Source of the DNA: Saprospiraceae bacterium
Lineage (GTDB): Bacteria; Bacteroidota; Bacteroidia; Chitinophagales; Saprospiraceae
NCBI GenBank assembly: GCA_027488935.1
Contig: JAIYAP010000073.1
Location: 1 to 64,000, forward strand
Reading direction: 5' to 3'
DNA: 64,000 nt
Shown: positions 25,767 to 34,693 of the stretch, piece after piece
Layout: the number at the start of each line of letters is the position of its first letter
How positions within the stretch are numbered: the stretch's first letter is position 1
Position numbers and translations under genes: made by a program
The notes under the pieces: model-generated
What the model saw: the letters and a program-made list of their open reading frames with translations, nothing else
What the model was told of the DNA's origin: nothing
Databases searched by the model: none

Positions 25767-27185
25767 TTATAACCGCCCCACCTGCAACGGCGCAAAACCC
25801 TCCACAAACACCCAAAACATGCCCGCAGGCAAGCCCAAAACATCCAAATCAAGCTGATTTTCACCTTTGTATAAATCGACAGACTGCCGACGCAACAAAC
25901 GTCCGGCCAAATCACGCAGCTCCAAAACTACCGTTTGCTCCGAACCTGATGGCAATTGCACCTGCAAAACATCGGCCACCGGATTCGGATATGCCTTCAT
26001 AGCATCCATCGCATGATTTAGGTGCTGACCATTCTGAATTTGTTGCATGGCCAATATATTTTCCCCACTGCGGTGCAACCAGGTACTCACATTGCCAAAT
26101 CCTTCCGAAATACCCCCCACGACCACATAATGCCCGCCATCTTTGATCACAAAAGGCTGATAATATAATCCAACGCCACCAAGCTTCACATTTTCTAATT
26201 GTTTTCCCTGCAAATCGGTGCGCGTTACCACAATACGGCCATTGACCAGACCAGATATCAGCAAATCTTGCGTATTGGGCATATAATGCAAGGAAGATTG
26301 CGCCGTGATATCCGAACTCGTATTGTTTAACACAGAGGTATTGTACGCTGCATCCCATTGAAACAAGCCATATTCCGTACCCGCAGCCACAAAATAAGCC
26401 GATTTATAATCAGTACCATCCGAAACCAGGGTACCCGAAACCGCATATCCATGATCGCCCGTACTTACCACATCGGTCAAATCAAGGCGCACGCCTGCAC
26501 TGATCGCACCAAACGGTGTCTGATCGATGGTGCGCATCCACGTAAGTTGCCCGGTAGATGTACGCGCTTTCAAAATTTTGTTTTCCCCCACCATCATAAA
26601 TGCGCCGCCGCCTTCGGTAACGTACAACCCATATGCCTCGCCATCGGTGTATTCTTCGATCCAATCTACCTGACCGGCATCCGAAACTTTTACCGCCAGC
26701 ATTTCCACCCCGCTGCAACCGCCTTCGTACCCCGAGGCAATAAATCCACCCGAGGGAACCGGCGCAACATCGGTAAGTTTCACATTGGAAGCATTCGGAA
26801 TTTCAATCACTTTCGACCATAGTACGGTGCCTTGTTCATTGACACGCACCATCCAGCCATTTTGTCCACTGGTACCGACCATCACCCAGCCACCTGCACA
26901 ACGTGCCAGCCCTTGTGATCCACCTTCATCCAAACCAGCGGTCCCATAGGTTTTTCGCCACAGTTCATTGCCCGCAGCATCTACCATGAGTAAATAAAAA
27001 TCATAATTGTAAGTGACTGATTCTTCGCGTTGTTTGCCAAAAATCAGGTAATTACCACCTGGAGCAGGCAGTATTTTTCCGGCCGCATCAAACACGGGCG
27101 ACAAACTAAAGATTTTATCAATCGGCGCTTGGCCAAACAATTGCAAACCCAGAAAGGTGCAAATAAAAGTAAAGTGTAGTTTCAT
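25767..27185 (-). CDS. T9SS-exported protein with beta-propeller-like repeats
   Basis: 472 residues. A signal peptide (MKLHFTFICTFLGLQLFGQ) precedes repeated segments with the pattern of bladed beta repeats, such as GGNYLIFGKQ, GGWVMVGTSGQNGW, GGFIASGYEGG and GGHYVVVGGISEG, each about 45-60 residues apart. The last 75 residues form a type A sorting domain (MKAYPNPVADVLQVQLP to PLQVGRL). It is probably a surface or released protein; no catalytic motif is seen. An inverted copy of its translation start lies about 90 bp upstream. Confidence 0.85.
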   Translation of the reverse strand: MKLHFTFICTFLGLQLFGQAPIDKIFSLSPVFDAAGKILPAPGGNYLIFGKQREESVTYNYDFYLLMVDAAGNELWRKTYGTAGLDEGGSQGLARCAGGWVMVGTSGQNGWMVRVNEQGTVLWSKVIEIPNASNVKLTDVAPVPSGGFIASGYEGGCSGVEMLAVKVSDAGQVDWIEEYTDGEAYGLYVTEGGGAFMMVGENKILKARTSTGQLTWMRTIDQTPFGAISAGVRLDLTDVVSTGDHGYAVSGTLVSDGTDYKSAYFVAAGTEYGLFQWDAAYNTSVLNNTSSDITAQSSLHYMPNTQDLLISGLVNGRIVVTRTDLQGKQLENVKLGGVGLYYQPFVIKDGGHYVVVGGISEGFGNVSTWLHRSGENILAMQQIQNGQHLNHAMDAMKAYPNPVADVLQVQLPSGSEQTVVLELRDLAGRLLRRQSVDLYKGENQLDLDVLGLPAGMFWVFVEGFAPLQVGRL

Positions 27186-27280
27186 GTTGTGTTCGAATTA
27201 TTGGCCTAAAGTAAGGGTAAAATATGTATTTACCGTATAAATCGCTAGGAATAATCTAAAAAACAACATGAAACTATACT
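27173..27280 (-). promoter_or_regulatory. Inverted repeat able to mask a start codon
   Basis: Minus-strand ACAACATGAAACTACACT (27190-27173) holds the ATG of the 25767-27185 gene. The plus strand at 27263-27280 carries ACAACATGAAACTATACT. A minus-strand transcript starting upstream of 27280 could pair the two over 17 of 18 bases, burying the AUG. The 308-bp gap 27186-27493 otherwise shows only the thiolase terminator and no gene. Confidence 0.55.
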
Positions 27281-27433
27281 ACAACGCTGGATCGCCAATT
27301 CTTATTCACAAGGCCTTATAAATTTACTATTTTCCCTATAGGTTGTCCACCAAGCAAACTACGAGACATAAAGTATAAAAAAACTCTAAAACTGATGAAA
27401 GCTCATATTTGTATTGAAAAACAAGGGCAAATA

Positions 27434-27470
27434 AAAACAGCCGTTTTAAAAGTTTATCCTTTAAAACGGC
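27434..27470 (-). terminator. Rho-independent terminator of the thiolase gene
   Basis: Minus-strand GCCGTTTTAAA/TTTAAAACGGC (27460-27470, 27440-27450) is an 11-bp perfect stem with a 9-nt loop followed by TGTTTTTATTT, 24 nt past the stop codon at 27494. Confidence 0.85.
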
Positions 27471-27493
27471 CGCCCAATATATAATCCCCAGAT

Positions 27494-28672
27494 TTACACC
27501 CGCTCAATTACAATCGCCGTAGCACCACCACCGCCATTACAAATCGCCGCCAAACCCAAAGTGCCTTGTTTCTGATGCAACACATTGTTCAAAGTGGTCA
27601 CAATACGCGCACCCGAAGCACCTAATGGATGTCCAATAGACACCGCACCGCCAAATACATTCGTTTTGGCATGATCTACGCCCAATACCTGCTCAAAAGC
27701 AAGTACAACCACGGAAAATGCCTCGTTTACTTCAAAAAAGTCAATATCTGAAATTTCAACACCCGCCATTTTCAACGCTTTGGGTGAAGCAATGGTAGGC
27801 GTGGTCGTAAACCATTCCGGTTCCTGCTCGGCGTCGGCAAATCCGCGAATTTTAGCAATCGCCTTTAAACCGTATTTCTTTACGGCGTCTCCGCTGGCCA
27901 GAATCACGGCAGCAGCGCCATCATTTAAGGTACTCGCATTGGCAGCAGTAACCGTTCCATCCGGAGTGAAAGCCGGACGTAAGCCTGCAATTTTATCAAA
28001 AAACACTTTTTTATACTCCTCATCTTCCGAAATCACCAGTGCATCGCCTTTTTTCTGCGGAATAGACACCGGAGCGATTTCCGATTTGAAATAACCCGCC
28101 TCGGTTGCCGCAGCCGCCCGCTTGTACGAATCAATCGCAAAAGCATCCTGCGCTTCCCGGCTGATACCATATTTAGTAGCCGTTGCATCACCGCAAGTGC
28201 CCATCGCTTTCTGGTTGTACACATCCGTCAAGCCGTCGCGCGATAAACCATCCACCATTTCGCCATTGCCGAACTTGTAGCCCCAACGCGCATTCGGTAT
28301 ATAATAAGGTATTTGCGACATGCTTTCCATGCCACCCGCTACCACAATTTCATTCATACCCAACATAATACTCTGCGCACCGATGGTGATGGCTTTCATG
28401 CCCGAAGCGCATACTTTATTGATGGCGGTACACGGAATGTTGTTTGGCAAACCAGCATAGTACGCGGCCTGACGCGCAGGTGCCTGCCCCAAATTGGCGC
28501 TCACCACATTGCCCATCAATACTTCTGAAACCTGATCCGGTGCAATACCTGCCTGCTCCAGCGCAGCTTTAATGGCATGTGCCCCCAAATGGGTAGCGCC
28601 AATACCCGATAAAACACCGCCAAAACTGCCAATCGGCGTACGAACAGCGGAAACAATAAAAACTTCTTGCAT
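27494..28672 (-). CDS. Acetyl-CoA C-acetyltransferase (thiolase)
   Basis: 392 residues, the normal length for type II thiolases. They condense or cleave acyl-CoA with acetyl-CoA. Active-site Cys about 88 lies in NKVCASGMKAI, the His in GGAVSIGHPLGASGARI and the second Cys in AAICNGGGGATA. It may serve beta-oxidation, ketone-body or polyhydroxybutyrate metabolism; the genes next to it do not decide. It has its own promoter upstream and a strong terminator downstream, so it appears monocistronic. Confidence 0.95.
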   Translation of the reverse strand: MQEVFIVSAVRTPIGSFGGVLSGIGATHLGAHAIKAALEQAGIAPDQVSEVLMGNVVSANLGQAPARQAAYYAGLPNNIPCTAINKVCASGMKAITIGAQSIMLGMNEIVVAGGMESMSQIPYYIPNARWGYKFGNGEMVDGLSRDGLTDVYNQKAMGTCGDATATKYGISREAQDAFAIDSYKRAAAATEAGYFKSEIAPVSIPQKKGDALVISEDEEYKKVFFDKIAGLRPAFTPDGTVTAANASTLNDGAAAVILASGDAVKKYGLKAIAKIRGFADAEQEPEWFTTTPTIASPKALKMAGVEISDIDFFEVNEAFSVVVLAFEQVLGVDHAKTNVFGGAVSIGHPLGASGARIVTTLNNVLHQKQGTLGLAAICNGGGGATAIVIERV

Positions 28673-28702
28673 GGTGTATATTTAGTTTGGACTGATTGCT
28701 TG

Positions 28703-28736
28703 CAAAGGTAGGCCATTTTCCAATTCCAAATTCCAA
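28703..28736 (-). promoter_or_regulatory. Thiolase promoter
   Basis: Minus-strand TACCTTTG (28703-28710) has TTG candidates at 16 nt (28727-28729) and 23 nt (28734-28736) upstream. The leader would be about 27 nt. Confidence 0.6.
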
Positions 28737-28845
28737 ATCTTGTTTCGTCAGACCCGCTTTTACCCTAAATAATTTCCCCAAAACACATGCCACTTCTGTT
28801 CAGTATCGTTTTTCGTTTTAAGGCAAAATATTTCCACTTAAATAC

Positions 28846-28875
28846 TTGGTAATGTCAGAATTAAATGTATCTTTA
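28846..28875 (+). promoter_or_regulatory. Promoter of the rhodanese-like gene
   Basis: TTG (28846-28848), a 19-nt spacer and TATCTTTA (28868-28875) match the consensus except for the last base. Initiation near 28880 excludes the upstream ATG at 28846 and supports the ATG at 28921. Confidence 0.65.
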
Positions 28876-28920
28876 CAAACGAAAATAACAACAATTATTC
28901 TTCTCATACGCTCCCACACT

Positions 28921-29238
28921 ATGCAACACATACAAAAAGTCAGTCCGCGCGAAGCTTATGCCGCTTATATGCTCGGTACCGTCCTGGTTGATGTGCGCGC
29001 TCCGCAAGACGTTGCACACAAATCCATTGATGTTAAACGCTTCATGAACCTTCCTTTCGAAGAACTCAGCCAGCGTTTTGATGAAATTCCGGGCAATAAA
29101 CCCGTGGTTTTTCTTTCCCGTATTGGCCTGAAAGGCAACGAAGCAGCCCGCTTTATGCAAGAGCACGGCTACGAAAACGTAGCAGTAATAGACGGCGGCT
29201 TGAACGCCTGGGAAGAAGAAGGTTTGCCGATTCGTTAA
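28921..29238 (+). CDS. Rhodanese-like protein without the catalytic cysteine
   Basis: 105 residues with the single-domain rhodanese fold: LVDVRAPQDVAHKSI near the N-terminus, VVFLSRIGLKGNEAARFMQ at the active-site loop, and VAVIDGGLNAWEEEGLPIR at the end. The loop normally reads CxxGxRS; here Ser occupies the Cys position (about residue 66) and the second half is also changed (GLKG). Sulfur transfer through a persulfide is therefore unlikely, and a binding or regulatory role is more plausible. The start is chosen to lie downstream of the promoter. It converges with the GH30 gene with 5 bp between stops. Confidence 0.85.
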   Translation: MQHIQKVSPREAYAAYMLGTVLVDVRAPQDVAHKSIDVKRFMNLPFEELSQRFDEIPGNKPVVFLSRIGLKGNEAARFMQEHGYENVAVIDGGLNAWEEEGLPIR

Positions 29239-29243
29239 TAGAC

Positions 29244-30704
29244 TTACTTGGTAATGATGATTGTTTGAATACTACGAGGCAGTGCCACCACCGGCGCTGC
29301 CTTGCCGTTTATCCATACCCGGTATTCAATTTTCTCCTTGGTTTGGTTCATTACTATAACGGCAATGGAACCGTCCTTGTTCAAAAATGCAGTCGTAAGC
29401 AATTGTCCCCGGCTCGATGTGCTCGCTATGCGCTTGGCACCCGGACGAATGAACTTGGAGAAATGACCAATATAATAGTAAGAACTTAAGTAAGTGATCG
29501 CTCCTGTGCGTGTATCCGCATGTACGGGCGCAAAGCAAAAATTGCCCACATGGTTCGGGCCGCCCCGTTCGTCCAGCAGGATATTCCAATCTGTCCAACC
29601 GACCGTGCCGTTGTTGAAGTCATTAATCATGGAGCGCCCATAAGTTTCGCCCCATTTCCAGTCGTTTATTTGGTTGGGCCGATAACTTTCCGCACAACCT
29701 TCCGTAAAGATCAAATGGGTTTTCGGGAAAGCCTCCCCTACCCTTTTTACATTTTCAAATAATTTACCGCCGCCGGTCCAGTCTTCATACCAGTGGAACC
29801 CAATTCCCCACACATATTTCGCCGCAGCAGGATCCCGCAAAATGGTCATTGCACGCTGGTAAATCAAATCGCGGTTGTGATCCCAGGCAATCAGTTTTTT
29901 GTCCTGCATGCCGGCCTTCCAAAGGGTTGGCCCTAAGTATTTTTTGATAAAATCGCGTTCTTCTTCTGCGGTGTAAATACAAGATTCCCAGGTTTGCTTG
30001 GCCATCGGTTCGTTCTGAACACTCAATCCCCAAAACGGAATCCCCTCTTTTTTATAAGCCTGGATGAATTTCACATAATAATTGGCCCAACTCTGGTAAA
30101 ATTCAGGCTTCAACTTGCCACCATGCAACATCTCCTGATTGTCCTTCATCCAACCTGGCGGACTCCAAGGGCTGGCAAACAAGATCAGTTTCCCGCCGGT
30201 CGCAGCAATCGCATCTTTGATCAACGGAATTTTGTACTTGCGATCAGGCGCCACGTCAAAACTCTTAAGCGCTTTGTCTCCCTCTTTTACATAGGTGTAC
30301 ATCTCGCTCGAAAAATCGCAACTGTTGATATTGGTTCGCCCCAAGGTATATCCAATGCCTTTGACCGGATCAAAATAGCGATTCAAAATTTCCTGCTGTT
30401 TTTCCTTCGGCAACTTTGCATACGTTTCGGCAGAGGCATCCGTGAGCGCGCCACCAATCCCGATAAAGGTTTGGAAGGTTTTACCCGGATCCACAAAAAC
30501 GCAAGGTTGTGTTTCCAGCGGCTGACCAAATGGCGCTAATTCCAGCGTTGCATTCAAGGTGATCCGCAAATCAGTGCTATCCGCCGTGGTGTACACCTGT
30601 ACTTTGGTCGGCGCTACCTTTGCAGCCGGTTTTGCTTTTTGACTAAAGCCATTAAAGGAAGCAAAACATAAAAGGAGGGTCAGCAAAGAAGGAAGGTGCC
30701 GCAT
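29244..30704 (-). CDS. Secreted glycoside hydrolase family 30 (glucosylceramidase-like)
   Basis: 486 residues with a signal peptide (about 1-21). The barrel carries GIGGALTDASAETY, SPWSPPGWMKDN, the acid/base motif SVQNEP (Glu about 232) and the nucleophile motif IFTEGC (Glu about 335), all in GH30 order. A C-terminal beta domain completes the family architecture. It is expected to hydrolyse beta-glucosides or related beta-linked sugars in the periplasm or outside. No T9SS sorting domain is present. It begins 12 bp after hemE on the same strand, an odd partner for a haem gene, so cotranscription may be merely positional. Confidence 0.9.
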   Translation of the reverse strand: MRHLPSLLTLLLCFASFNGFSQKAKPAAKVAPTKVQVYTTADSTDLRITLNATLELAPFGQPLETQPCVFVDPGKTFQTFIGIGGALTDASAETYAKLPKEKQQEILNRYFDPVKGIGYTLGRTNINSCDFSSEMYTYVKEGDKALKSFDVAPDRKYKIPLIKDAIAATGGKLILFASPWSPPGWMKDNQEMLHGGKLKPEFYQSWANYYVKFIQAYKKEGIPFWGLSVQNEPMAKQTWESCIYTAEEERDFIKKYLGPTLWKAGMQDKKLIAWDHNRDLIYQRAMTILRDPAAAKYVWGIGFHWYEDWTGGGKLFENVKRVGEAFPKTHLIFTEGCAESYRPNQINDWKWGETYGRSMINDFNNGTVGWTDWNILLDERGGPNHVGNFCFAPVHADTRTGAITYLSSYYYIGHFSKFIRPGAKRIASTSSRGQLLTTAFLNKDGSIAVIVMNQTKEKIEYRVWINGKAAPVVALPRSIQTIIITK

Positions 30705-30716
30705 AAAAACAAGATT

Positions 30717-31763
30717 TTAGATGGAATCGTACCGAAAAGCCTTGACGGTATTTACAAATGTCCGCACACCCTCCAAGGGAGTATCCGGGTAAACGCCATG
30801 GCCAAGGTTCACAATGTGTTGATGCCCAAATGTACGCAGCATTTCGAGGGTTGCAAGTTCAATCGTCGAATTATCTGCATACAAGGCACACGGATCCAAA
30901 TTTCCTTGTAAAACCTTGTCATTTCCTACCCGCGCACGCGCAAACGCAGGTGGCGTGTTCCAATCCAAACCAATAATTTGACAAGGCACTTCCGCCAAAT
31001 CTTCCAAGGCAAACCAGGCGCCCTTAGCAAAAACCGTTTTGGGCACCTCCGGAATTGCTGCACAAATCTGCGCTAAATAAGGCACTGCGAACATCCGGTA
31101 CTGCGCAGGGGGCAATTCGCCCGCCCAGGAATCAAACAATTGCAACAAATCTGCCCCGGCTGCCACTTGTCCTTTCAAATACGCAATGGTGGTATCGGTG
31201 ATTTTTTGCAACAAAATATGCGCTAAAACGGGCTCGGTATATAAAAAACGACGCGCTTTCGAAAAGGTCTTGCTTCCGCCGCCTTCCAGCATATACGCCA
31301 AAATGGTCCAGGGCGCTCCCGCAAATCCAATCAAGGGCACACGGCCATTCAAAGCTTTTTTGGTAACCCGCAAGGCTTCAAACACGTATTCCAGCCGATC
31401 CGCTGCAAGCTGGCCAGATGATAATGCGGATATATCAGACGCCTGTTCAATTACTTTGGGAAACCGCGGCCCCTTGCTTTCGACCATTTCATAATCCAGG
31501 CCCATCGCCTCGGGAATCACCAGAATATCCGAAAAAATGATGGCTGCATCTACGCCCAATTCGTCCACCGGCTGCAAGGTAGCTTCCGATGCCGCTTCTG
31601 GCGTTTTTACAAATGCTTTAAAATCAGGGAAATGCGCGCGTAAAGCACGGTATTGCGGTAAAATTCGGCCTGCCTGACGCATAATCCATACTGGCGGACG
31701 TTCAACCGGCAGATTCAAGGCGGCACGCAAAAAAAGATGCTGAGTTTGTGTTTCTGTAGACAT
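30717..31763 (-). CDS. hemE: Uroporphyrinogen decarboxylase
   Basis: Removes four carboxyl groups from uroporphyrinogen III to make coproporphyrinogen III in haem biosynthesis. 348 residues, normal for the family. [17 protein letters not shown] near the N-terminus is the substrate-binding signature, FSDIL holds the conserved Asp, and GFAGAPWTI and the C-terminal [13 protein letters not shown] are also typical. The ATG at 31763 lies inside one arm of a 15-bp inverted repeat, and an internal promoter sits between the arms. Other haem genes are not nearby. Confidence 0.96.
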   Translation of the reverse strand: MSTETQTQHLFLRAALNLPVERPPVWIMRQAGRILPQYRALRAHFPDFKAFVKTPEAASEATLQPVDELGVDAAIIFSDILVIPEAMGLDYEMVESKGPRFPKVIEQASDISALSSGQLAADRLEYVFEALRVTKKALNGRVPLIGFAGAPWTILAYMLEGGGSKTFSKARRFLYTEPVLAHILLQKITDTTIAYLKGQVAAGADLLQLFDSWAGELPPAQYRMFAVPYLAQICAAIPEVPKTVFAKGAWFALEDLAEVPCQIIGLDWNTPPAFARARVGNDKVLQGNLDPCALYADNSTIELATLEMLRTFGHQHIVNLGHGVYPDTPLEGVRTFVNTVKAFRYDSI

Positions 31764-31840
31764 TTAGGTCAATTTTCTGGCGCAAAGGTACACCTTGCGT
31801 TGCAGGAGCCCCCTTTTTTACCCGTAATTGACCTAAATGT
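31760..31840 (-). promoter_or_regulatory. Inverted repeat that could hide the hemE start in read-through mRNA
   Basis: Minus-strand ACATTTAGGTCAATT (31840-31826) and AATTGACCTAAATGT (31774-31760) are exact complements, 51 nt apart. The second arm contains the hemE ATG (31763-31761). The first begins 3 nt past the upstream carboxylase stop codon. Confidence 0.7.
31783..31790 (-). promoter_or_regulatory. Internal promoter -7 box for hemE
   Basis: Minus-strand TACCTTTG matches the consensus and lies between the two arms of the inverted repeat. A transcript starting near 31779 would have a leader of about 16 nt and lack the upstream arm. No TTG at -33 is visible. Confidence 0.55.
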
Positions 31841-31842
31841 GA

Positions 31843-33468
31843 CTATACCTGCATCACACCCACATTAAATTTGGCCACGGGGGCATGGTTGGCCGCCTCA
31901 ATCCCCATCGAAATCCAGCGGCGGGTGTCGCGCGGATCAATAATCGCATCGACCCACAAACGGGCGGCTGCATAATAAGGTGTCGTTTGAGTCTCGTAAT
32001 TCGCCTTGGTCTTTTCAAAAAGTGCACGTTCACCGGCCGGATCTGGCGCAGCGCCTTTATCTTTCAACGATTGTACTTGTATCTGCGTCAATACTTTAGC
32101 CGCCTGCTCTCCACCCATCACGGCAATTTTGGCACTCGGCCAGGCTACAATCAGGCGCGGATCATACGCTTTACCGCACATCGCATAGTTGCCTGCACCA
32201 TAAGAATTGCCTAAAATAACGGTAAATTTCGGCACCGTGGAGTTCGAAACCGCATTCACCATCTTGGCGCCGTCCTTGATAATGCCGCCATGCTCTGAAC
32301 GCGTACCAACCATAAACCCGGTAACATCGTGCAAAAACACCAGCGGTATCTTCTTCTGGTTGCAATTTAAAATAAAACGCGTCGCCTTATCGGCTGAATC
32401 TGAATAGATTACGCCGCCAAACTGTATTTCTCCCTTAGCATTTTTCACCACCTGCCGGTTATTGGCCACAATGCCTACCGCCCAACCGTCTATGCGCGCG
32501 TACGCACACAGGATGGTTTTGCCATAATGTTCTTTGTAAAACGTCAACTTGCCCTCATCCACCATGCGGCGCAATAACTCAGTCGAATCGTAAGGTTTGG
32601 CCCCGTTTAATGGAAACAAACTAAAAATATCATCGGAAGTACCCAATGGCGCCTTCGACTCCACCCGATCAAATCCGGCTTTTTCAAAATGCCCAAATTT
32701 ATCCACCAAATCTTTAATCGTATCCAGACAAACCTGGTCGTTCGGCATTTTATAATCGGTCACGCCCGAAATTTCCGAATGGGTTGCCGCACCGCCTAGA
32801 GTTTCTTTGTCTGCATCTTCCCCAATGGCAGCTTTCACCAAATAAGGCCCTGCCAAAAAAACAGATCCTGTTCCTTCCACGATTAAGGCTTCATCCGACA
32901 TGATGGGTAAATAGGCCCCACCCGCCACGCAACTGCCCATAATAGCGGCAATTTGCGGAATACCTTGACTCGACAATTGCGCGTTGTTGCGGAAAATACG
33001 GCCAAAATGTTCTTTATCGGCAAATATTTCATCCTGCAAGGGCAAATACACCCCCGCACTATCGACCAAGTAAATAATCGGCAAACGATTCTCCAGGGCT
33101 ATTTCCTGGGCGCGCAGGTTTTTTTTACCTGTGATTGGAAACCAGGCCCCTGCTTTTACCGTAGCGTCGTTGGCCACCACAATACACTGCCGGCCCCGCA
33201 CATACCCGATCACCACGACCACGCCGCCGGCAGGACAACCGCCATGTTCGGCATACAATTCATACCCGGCAAAAGCGCCCATTTCAATTTGGGGTGCGCC
33301 TTCATCGAGTAAATATGCAATGCGCTCCCGAGCGGTCATTTTGCCCTCTTTGTGCAGTTTTTCTACCCTTTTTTTGCCCCCGCCTTCATAAATTTGTTCT
33401 AAACGGCGGTTCAGGTTCGACACCATTAATTTATAGGCGTCTATGTTTTGATCGAGTTCCAGGTTCAC
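31843..33468 (-). CDS. Acyl-CoA carboxylase beta (carboxyltransferase) subunit
   Basis: 541 residues of the biotin-dependent carboxyltransferase family, covering both crotonase-like halves. RERIAYLLDEGAPQIEMG near the N-terminus, GSCVAGGAYLPIMSDEA, and GNSYGAGNYAMCGKAYDPRL with MGGEQAAKVL in the C half are typical of 3-methylcrotonyl-CoA carboxylase beta subunits. That is my preferred substrate (leucine degradation), though geranyl-CoA or propionyl-CoA carboxylases are related. The biotinylated alpha subunit is not in the window. It follows paaA by 26 bp. Confidence 0.9.
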   Translation of the reverse strand: MNLELDQNIDAYKLMVSNLNRRLEQIYEGGGKKRVEKLHKEGKMTARERIAYLLDEGAPQIEMGAFAGYELYAEHGGCPAGGVVVVIGYVRGRQCIVVANDATVKAGAWFPITGKKNLRAQEIALENRLPIIYLVDSAGVYLPLQDEIFADKEHFGRIFRNNAQLSSQGIPQIAAIMGSCVAGGAYLPIMSDEALIVEGTGSVFLAGPYLVKAAIGEDADKETLGGAATHSEISGVTDYKMPNDQVCLDTIKDLVDKFGHFEKAGFDRVESKAPLGTSDDIFSLFPLNGAKPYDSTELLRRMVDEGKLTFYKEHYGKTILCAYARIDGWAVGIVANNRQVVKNAKGEIQFGGVIYSDSADKATRFILNCNQKKIPLVFLHDVTGFMVGTRSEHGGIIKDGAKMVNAVSNSTVPKFTVILGNSYGAGNYAMCGKAYDPRLIVAWPSAKIAVMGGEQAAKVLTQIQVQSLKDKGAAPDPAGERALFEKTKANYETQTTPYYAAARLWVDAIIDPRDTRRWISMGIEAANHAPVAKFNVGVMQV

Positions 33469-33494
33469 AGATAGGGTAAGGTTGTGGTGGTGAT

Positions 33495-34466
33495 TTAAGC
33501 GGTGGCTTGGCGGGCTGCCTTTTTTTCAGAATAGGCTGTAGCGGCTTCCCGTACCCAGGCGCCATCCTCGTACGCCTTAACGCGGGTGCGCAAGCGTTGT
33601 TTGTTGCAAGGACCATTGCCTTTCACCACATTCCAAAATTCAGTCCAGTCGATCGGACCAAAATCATAATGGCCACGTTCGGCATTCCATTTCAAATCCG
33701 GATCAGGTACGGTTAAACCCAGTACTTTCACCTGTTCGGCTACCATATCCACAAAACGCTGACGCAGTTCATCGTTCGAAAAACGCTTGATTTTCCAACG
33801 CATGCTTTGTTCGCTGTGCGTCGAATCGCCGTCCGAAGGGCCAAACATCATCACCGATGGCCAATACCAACGATTAATCGAATCCTGTGCCATGGCCTTT
33901 TGCTCCTCAGAACCCTGCGCCAAAGTCAACAAAATTTCAAATCCCTGGCGCTGGTGAAAACTTTCTTCTTTACACACCCGCACCATGGCGCGTGCGTACG
34001 GACCATACGAACAGCGGCAAATCGGAATCTGGTTCAAAATGGCCGCACCGTCCACCAACCAGCCAATCGCGCCAATATCGGCCCAACTGATGGTCGGGTA
34101 GTTAAAAATAGAAGAATATTTGGCTTTTCCGCTGTGCAGTTCTTCAATCAATTGATCGCGGCCAATGCCGAGCGTTTCTGCGGCAGCATATAAATAAAGG
34201 CCATGACCACCTTCATCCTGCACCTTGGCCAACAAAATTTGTTTGCGTTTAAGCGAAGGAGCACGGCTAATCCAGTTTCCTTCAGGCAACATCCCTACAA
34301 TTTCGCTGTGGGCATGCTGGCTGATCTGGCGGATCAAGGTTTTGCGATACGTTTCCGGCATCCAGTCTTTCGGCTCAATGCGCTGATCTGCATCAACTTT
34401 TGCCTGAAAACGGGCCTCTAATTCGGCAATAGAGGGACTTAATGGTTCACTGACTTGCATCATCAA
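33495..34466 (-). CDS. paaA: Phenylacetyl-CoA epoxidase catalytic subunit A
   Basis: 323 residues of the ferritin-like di-iron family; PaaA forms the 1,2-epoxide of phenylacetyl-CoA. Motifs include [28 protein letters not shown] and [12 protein letters not shown], which supply the carboxylate and His iron ligands, and GPIDWTEFW near the end. The enzyme normally needs PaaB, PaaC and the reductase PaaE from the same operon, but none is next to it here. Three adjacent ATGs start the frame; I took the first. It is followed by the carboxylase gene, suggesting an aromatic or branched-chain catabolic setting. Confidence 0.93.
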   Translation of the reverse strand: MMMQVSEPLSPSIAELEARFQAKVDADQRIEPKDWMPETYRKTLIRQISQHAHSEIVGMLPEGNWISRAPSLKRKQILLAKVQDEGGHGLYLYAAAETLGIGRDQLIEELHSGKAKYSSIFNYPTISWADIGAIGWLVDGAAILNQIPICRCSYGPYARAMVRVCKEESFHQRQGFEILLTLAQGSEEQKAMAQDSINRWYWPSVMMFGPSDGDSTHSEQSMRWKIKRFSNDELRQRFVDMVAEQVKVLGLTVPDPDLKWNAERGHYDFGPIDWTEFWNVVKGNGPCNKQRLRTRVKAYEDGAWVREAATAYSEKKAARQATA

Positions 34467-34679
34467 TGGTATTTAAAATGGTTAGGACAATTTGGTAGCC
34501 AGGGACAGGTGTATAACAAAATGCAAAATTGAAAGTTTTCCAGCATTTCTGGTACAAATATCCGACAGGAATCCTGCTTATTTTCACAATCTTGAAAAAT
34601 TCTAAATTGAAATAGGCATGCAACATACGCCACACTTTAACAATCCAAACGTTTCTACCTACATTATTCAAAAACCTTG

Positions 34680-34687
34680 TATCTTTG
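34680..34687 (+). promoter_or_regulatory. bamD promoter -7 box
   Basis: TATCTTTG ends 6 nt before the bamD ATG (34694), implying a leader of only 0-3 nt. No TTG lies at -33. Confidence 0.6.
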
Positions 34688-34693
34688 CGGCTT

